In this document: positions 61,959 to 64,000 of the stretch, in pieces
Layout: every line of letters begins with the position of its first letter
How positions within the stretch are numbered: position 1 is the stretch's first letter
From: Maribacter aquivivus
Lineage (GTDB): Bacteria > Bacteroidota > Bacteroidia > Flavobacteriales > Flavobacteriaceae
Length of the DNA stretch: 64,000 bases
NCBI RefSeq assembly: GCF_900142175.1
Contig: NZ_FQZX01000001.1
Location: 1,302,001-1,366,000 of the forward strand
Direction: 5' to 3'
Notes under the pieces: model-generated
What the model was told of the DNA's origin: nothing
Seen by the model: only the letters and a program-made list of their open reading frames with translations
Database searches by the model: none
Made by a program: the position numbers and the translations under genes

Positions 61959-62945
61959 TCAATTAAAGCTTTTTCTGTTATCTAATTTACCTATAGTATC
62001 CATAACAAGTAACCCATCTTCAGCTTGGCAAGGATTTTCTTCCTTGCCAAGAAAATAATCAACTGTAGCTTGTATCATAGGTTCTTGAACGTGCTTTGGG
62101 TTAGTGAATGATAATATTTGTTCTTCTTTGATGGTTTTTAAAATAAGCTCGCTTCCAAAAAAAGAAAACTCAATGCTTCCTTCACTGCCATAAATAATGC
62201 ACTGATCTTTTTGGTTATTTTCTGCTACATTGAAATTCCAGATACCACGAAATTGAATTCCATTTTGAAATGAAATAATTCCATTAACAATCTCTTCTAC
62301 GTTTGCATTTCTAGTTGTTGATTTAGTTAATCCGAGAACTTTATCTATTGGTCCAAAGAAATAAATCATTAAATCTATATGGTGTGGTGCTAAATCGTAA
62401 AAGTATCCTCCACCCGATACTGCTGGTTGAATTCTCCAATTGTCTTTAACATTTGCAACAAATAGTTTCTTTTTAGATTGTAAAACTTGAAGATCAATAT
62501 GTAGTATGACACCAATGCTATTTGCCTCTAATAGTTCTTTTACTTTTAAAAAAGCAGGTAGTTTACGACGATAGTGTGCCATGGTAAGCTTATTGGTACT
62601 GTTTTTAAGTGCATTGCATATTTGTTTGGCTTCATCAGCGTTTAAAGCCATTGGTTTCTCCAAGTATACATGTTTACCAGCTTTCAATGCTTGTAATGCA
62701 TATTTTAAATGTGATGATGGAGGCGTGGCAATATATACTGCATTTATATTTTTATTATTAAGAATATCATTGGGATTAGAAGTCCAATGTTGAATATTAT
62801 GCCGTTTTGCAAAATCTTTAGCTTTTTCTTCATTTCGACGCATAACGGATAGTAAATTAGAATTAGCCACTCTTTGAAAAGCGGGTCCGCTCTTTACTTC
62901 GGCTACATCTCCACAACCAATTATTCCCCAATTAATCTCTTCCAT
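61959..62945 (-). CDS. Gfo/Idh/MocA-family NAD(P)-dependent oxidoreductase
   Basis: 328-aa oxidoreductase. It has the Rossmann motif GIIGCG (7-12), the conserved EKP (E96-K97-P98), and the GGGYFYDLAPHHID segment with D184, H188 and D191. It oxidises or reduces sugars or nucleotide sugars, so a role in making polysaccharide precursors is plausible. It lies on the opposite strand to the cluster, convergent with the Wzc gene with 17 bp between them. Confidence 0.88.
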   Translation of the reverse strand: MEEINWGIIGCGDVAEVKSGPAFQRVANSNLLSVMRRNEEKAKDFAKRHNIQHWTSNPNDILNNKNINAVYIATPPSSHLKYALQALKAGKHVYLEKPMALNADEAKQICNALKNSTNKLTMAHYRRKLPAFLKVKELLEANSIGVILHIDLQVLQSKKKLFVANVKDNWRIQPAVSGGGYFYDLAPHHIDLMIYFFGPIDKVLGLTKSTTRNANVEEIVNGIISFQNGIQFRGIWNFNVAENNQKDQCIIYGSEGSIEFSFFGSELILKTIKEEQILSFTNPKHVQEPMIQATVDYFLGKEENPCQAEDGLLVMDTIGKLDNRKSFN

Positions 62946-63059
62946 CTTTTTGTCCTTAAAATTCTTAAAATCTATCTGCTCTTTATCTTTTTAAAATTAC
63001 AAATTACCGGCGATTTATCTTTTTTACGAATAGAATTCTCATAAATGAATTGGTTAATT

Positions 63060-63067
63060 TATTTTTG
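63060..63067 (+). promoter_or_regulatory. Candidate -7 element (TATTTTTG) for the DUF808 gene
   Basis: TATTTTTG matches TAnnTTTG, 17 bp before the start at 63085. No -33 element at good spacing was seen. Confidence 0.4.
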
Positions 63068-63084
63068 ACCAAAATTAGAAATAC

Positions 63085-63954
63085 ATGGCTTCAGGTTTTT
63101 TTGCAATTTTAGATGATGTAGCGGCACTTTTAGATGATGTTGCTGCAATGAGTAAAATAGCCACTAAGAAGACAGCTGGTATTCTAGGTGACGATTTAGC
63201 CGTAAATGCTGAAAAAGCATCAGGGTTTGTTTCTCAGCGCGAATTACCGGTATTATGGGCGATTACCAAAGGTTCGTTGCTCAATAAAATTATAATTCTA
63301 CCCATAGCCTTTTTATTAAGTGCTTTTTTACCCTGGGCGGTAACCGTAGTTTTAGTACTTGGCGGAATTTACCTTGCTTTTGAAGGTGCTGAAAAAATCC
63401 ATGAATTCTTTGTGCCTCATGAACATGACCATATAGCTGCTGAAGCAAAGCCAATGACTAAAGAAGAGATTCTGGAACTAGAAAAAACCAAAGTAAAATC
63501 TGCCATAGTAACCGATTTTATTCTATCCATTGAAATAGTAATTATTGCTCTAGGTGCGGTGATAAAAGAGCCTTTAGTTACACAAATTGCAGTAGTATCT
63601 GTTGTTGCACTGTTAGCTACTGTAGGTGTTTACGGCATAGTAGCACTAATTGTACGCATGGATGAGTTTGGTACACGATTAATTAACCTGAACGAAGAAG
63701 AGAATAGTATCTCTGATAAAATAGGTAGGTTCTTTGTTAATGCACTACCTAAAGTAATTAAGGCTTTGTCGGTTATAGGAACTATAGCTTTACTATTAGT
63801 TTCGGGCGGAATATTTGTCCATAATATTGATTTCTTTCATCATTTTCTTCCGAATGTACCTAGTATGCTAGTAGAGTTTGTGGTGGGGCTAATTGTAGGT
63901 TTTGTAGCACTGATACTCTTCAATGGCGTTAAGATGCTATTTAAAAAGAAATAA
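63085..63954 (+). CDS. DUF808 inner-membrane protein (YedI-like)
   Basis: 289-aa membrane protein. It opens with the DUF808 pattern FAILDDVAALLDDVAAM and KTAGILGDDLAVNAEKASGF, and has about five hydrophobic helices (for example IIILPIAFLLSAFLPWAVTV). YedI is an uncharacterised integral membrane protein. It converges on the right-edge gene with adjacent stops, so it is probably unrelated to the polysaccharide locus. Confidence 0.88.
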   Translation: MASGFFAILDDVAALLDDVAAMSKIATKKTAGILGDDLAVNAEKASGFVSQRELPVLWAITKGSLLNKIIILPIAFLLSAFLPWAVTVVLVLGGIYLAFEGAEKIHEFFVPHEHDHIAAEAKPMTKEEILELEKTKVKSAIVTDFILSIEIVIIALGAVIKEPLVTQIAVVSVVALLATVGVYGIVALIVRMDEFGTRLINLNEEENSISDKIGRFFVNALPKVIKALSVIGTIALLLVSGGIFVHNIDFFHHFLPNVPSMLVEFVVGLIVGFVALILFNGVKMLFKKK

Positions 63955-64000
63955 TTAATAGGCTTTGGCTTCCCCTTTAATAGCATTGTAAATTGTTAAG
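63955..64000 (-). CDS. C-terminal fragment of a probable second initiating sugar transferase (truncated by window end)
   Basis: Reading the minus strand from 64000 to the TAA stop at 63955-63957 gives a C-terminus LTIYNAIKGEAKAY. This closely matches the last residues of the sugar transferase at 49216-50568 (YTIYNVIKGEEKAY). The gene itself lies outside the window. Identity rests on these 14 residues only, but the match is striking. Confidence 0.6.
   Translation of the reverse strand, partial: LTIYNAIKGEAKAY

Noticed and set aside
1..64000. CRISPR arrays, insertion sequences, rRNA operons
   Set aside because: No regularly spaced repeat array, transposase or rRNA-like sequence was seen in the window.

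Overview
The window is typical of a low-GC marine Bacteroidota, most likely a member of the Flavobacteriaceae (Maribacter/Zobellia/Cellulophaga-like). Support comes from secreted proteins with type IX secretion (T9SS) C-terminal domains, a UpxY-type antiterminator ahead of a polysaccharide locus, an OlsF-like fused ornithine-lipid synthase, promoters of the Bacteroidota TAnnTTTG type, few Shine-Dalgarno sites, and several TTG/GTG starts. Genus-level placement is an inference. No rRNA, CRISPR array, insertion sequence or prophage was seen. One tRNA gene (Leu, CAA) is present.

Region 1 (1-8.6 kb) holds the ligase-associated DNA repair operon (MBL exonuclease, ATP-dependent ligase, Lhr-like helicase), then terB, fbp, a GNAT enzyme and an aspartate kinase. 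Region 2 (8.7-28.7 kb) is mostly housekeeping and stress functions: olsF, an ArsR/ArsN-like pair, a dehydrogenase/DUF1801/VOC/cupin run, mgtE-rsmA, a TPR protein, an SMR transporter, two lipoprotein enzymes (GH114-like and amidase), a large LRR T9SS protein, serS, an HTTM membrane protein and ribF. Region 3 (28.7-35.8 kb) has a secreted M12-type metalloprotease overlapping a lipoprotein gene, then the prs-rplY-pth translation/nucleotide group and tRNA-Leu.

Region 4 (35.9-46.7 kb) is accessory: a degenerate CPBP membrane protein, a C5-cytosine methyltransferase next to a two-domain phospholipase-D-like protein (a probable restriction-modification pair), a PiT-related membrane protein, and a dinB-dnaE cassette resembling SOS mutasomes. 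Repeat-like operators precede dinB, and GC-rich mosaic repeats lie on both sides of dnaE. A 45-codon membrane-protein gene lies just beyond dnaE.

Region 5 (46.7-64 kb) is an exopolysaccharide/capsule locus: nucleotide-sugar epimerase, UpxY antiterminator with a long structured leader, initiating sugar transferase, a collagen-like secreted protein on the opposite strand, flippase, two hexapeptide acyltransferases, three glycosyltransferases, a Wzy-like polymerase, a Wzc-like tyrosine kinase and a Gfo/Idh/MocA oxidoreductase. Its core (52-59.4 kb) looks markedly more AT-rich than the flanks. The last 46 bases encode the C-terminus of what looks like a second initiating sugar transferase, so the locus continues to the right.
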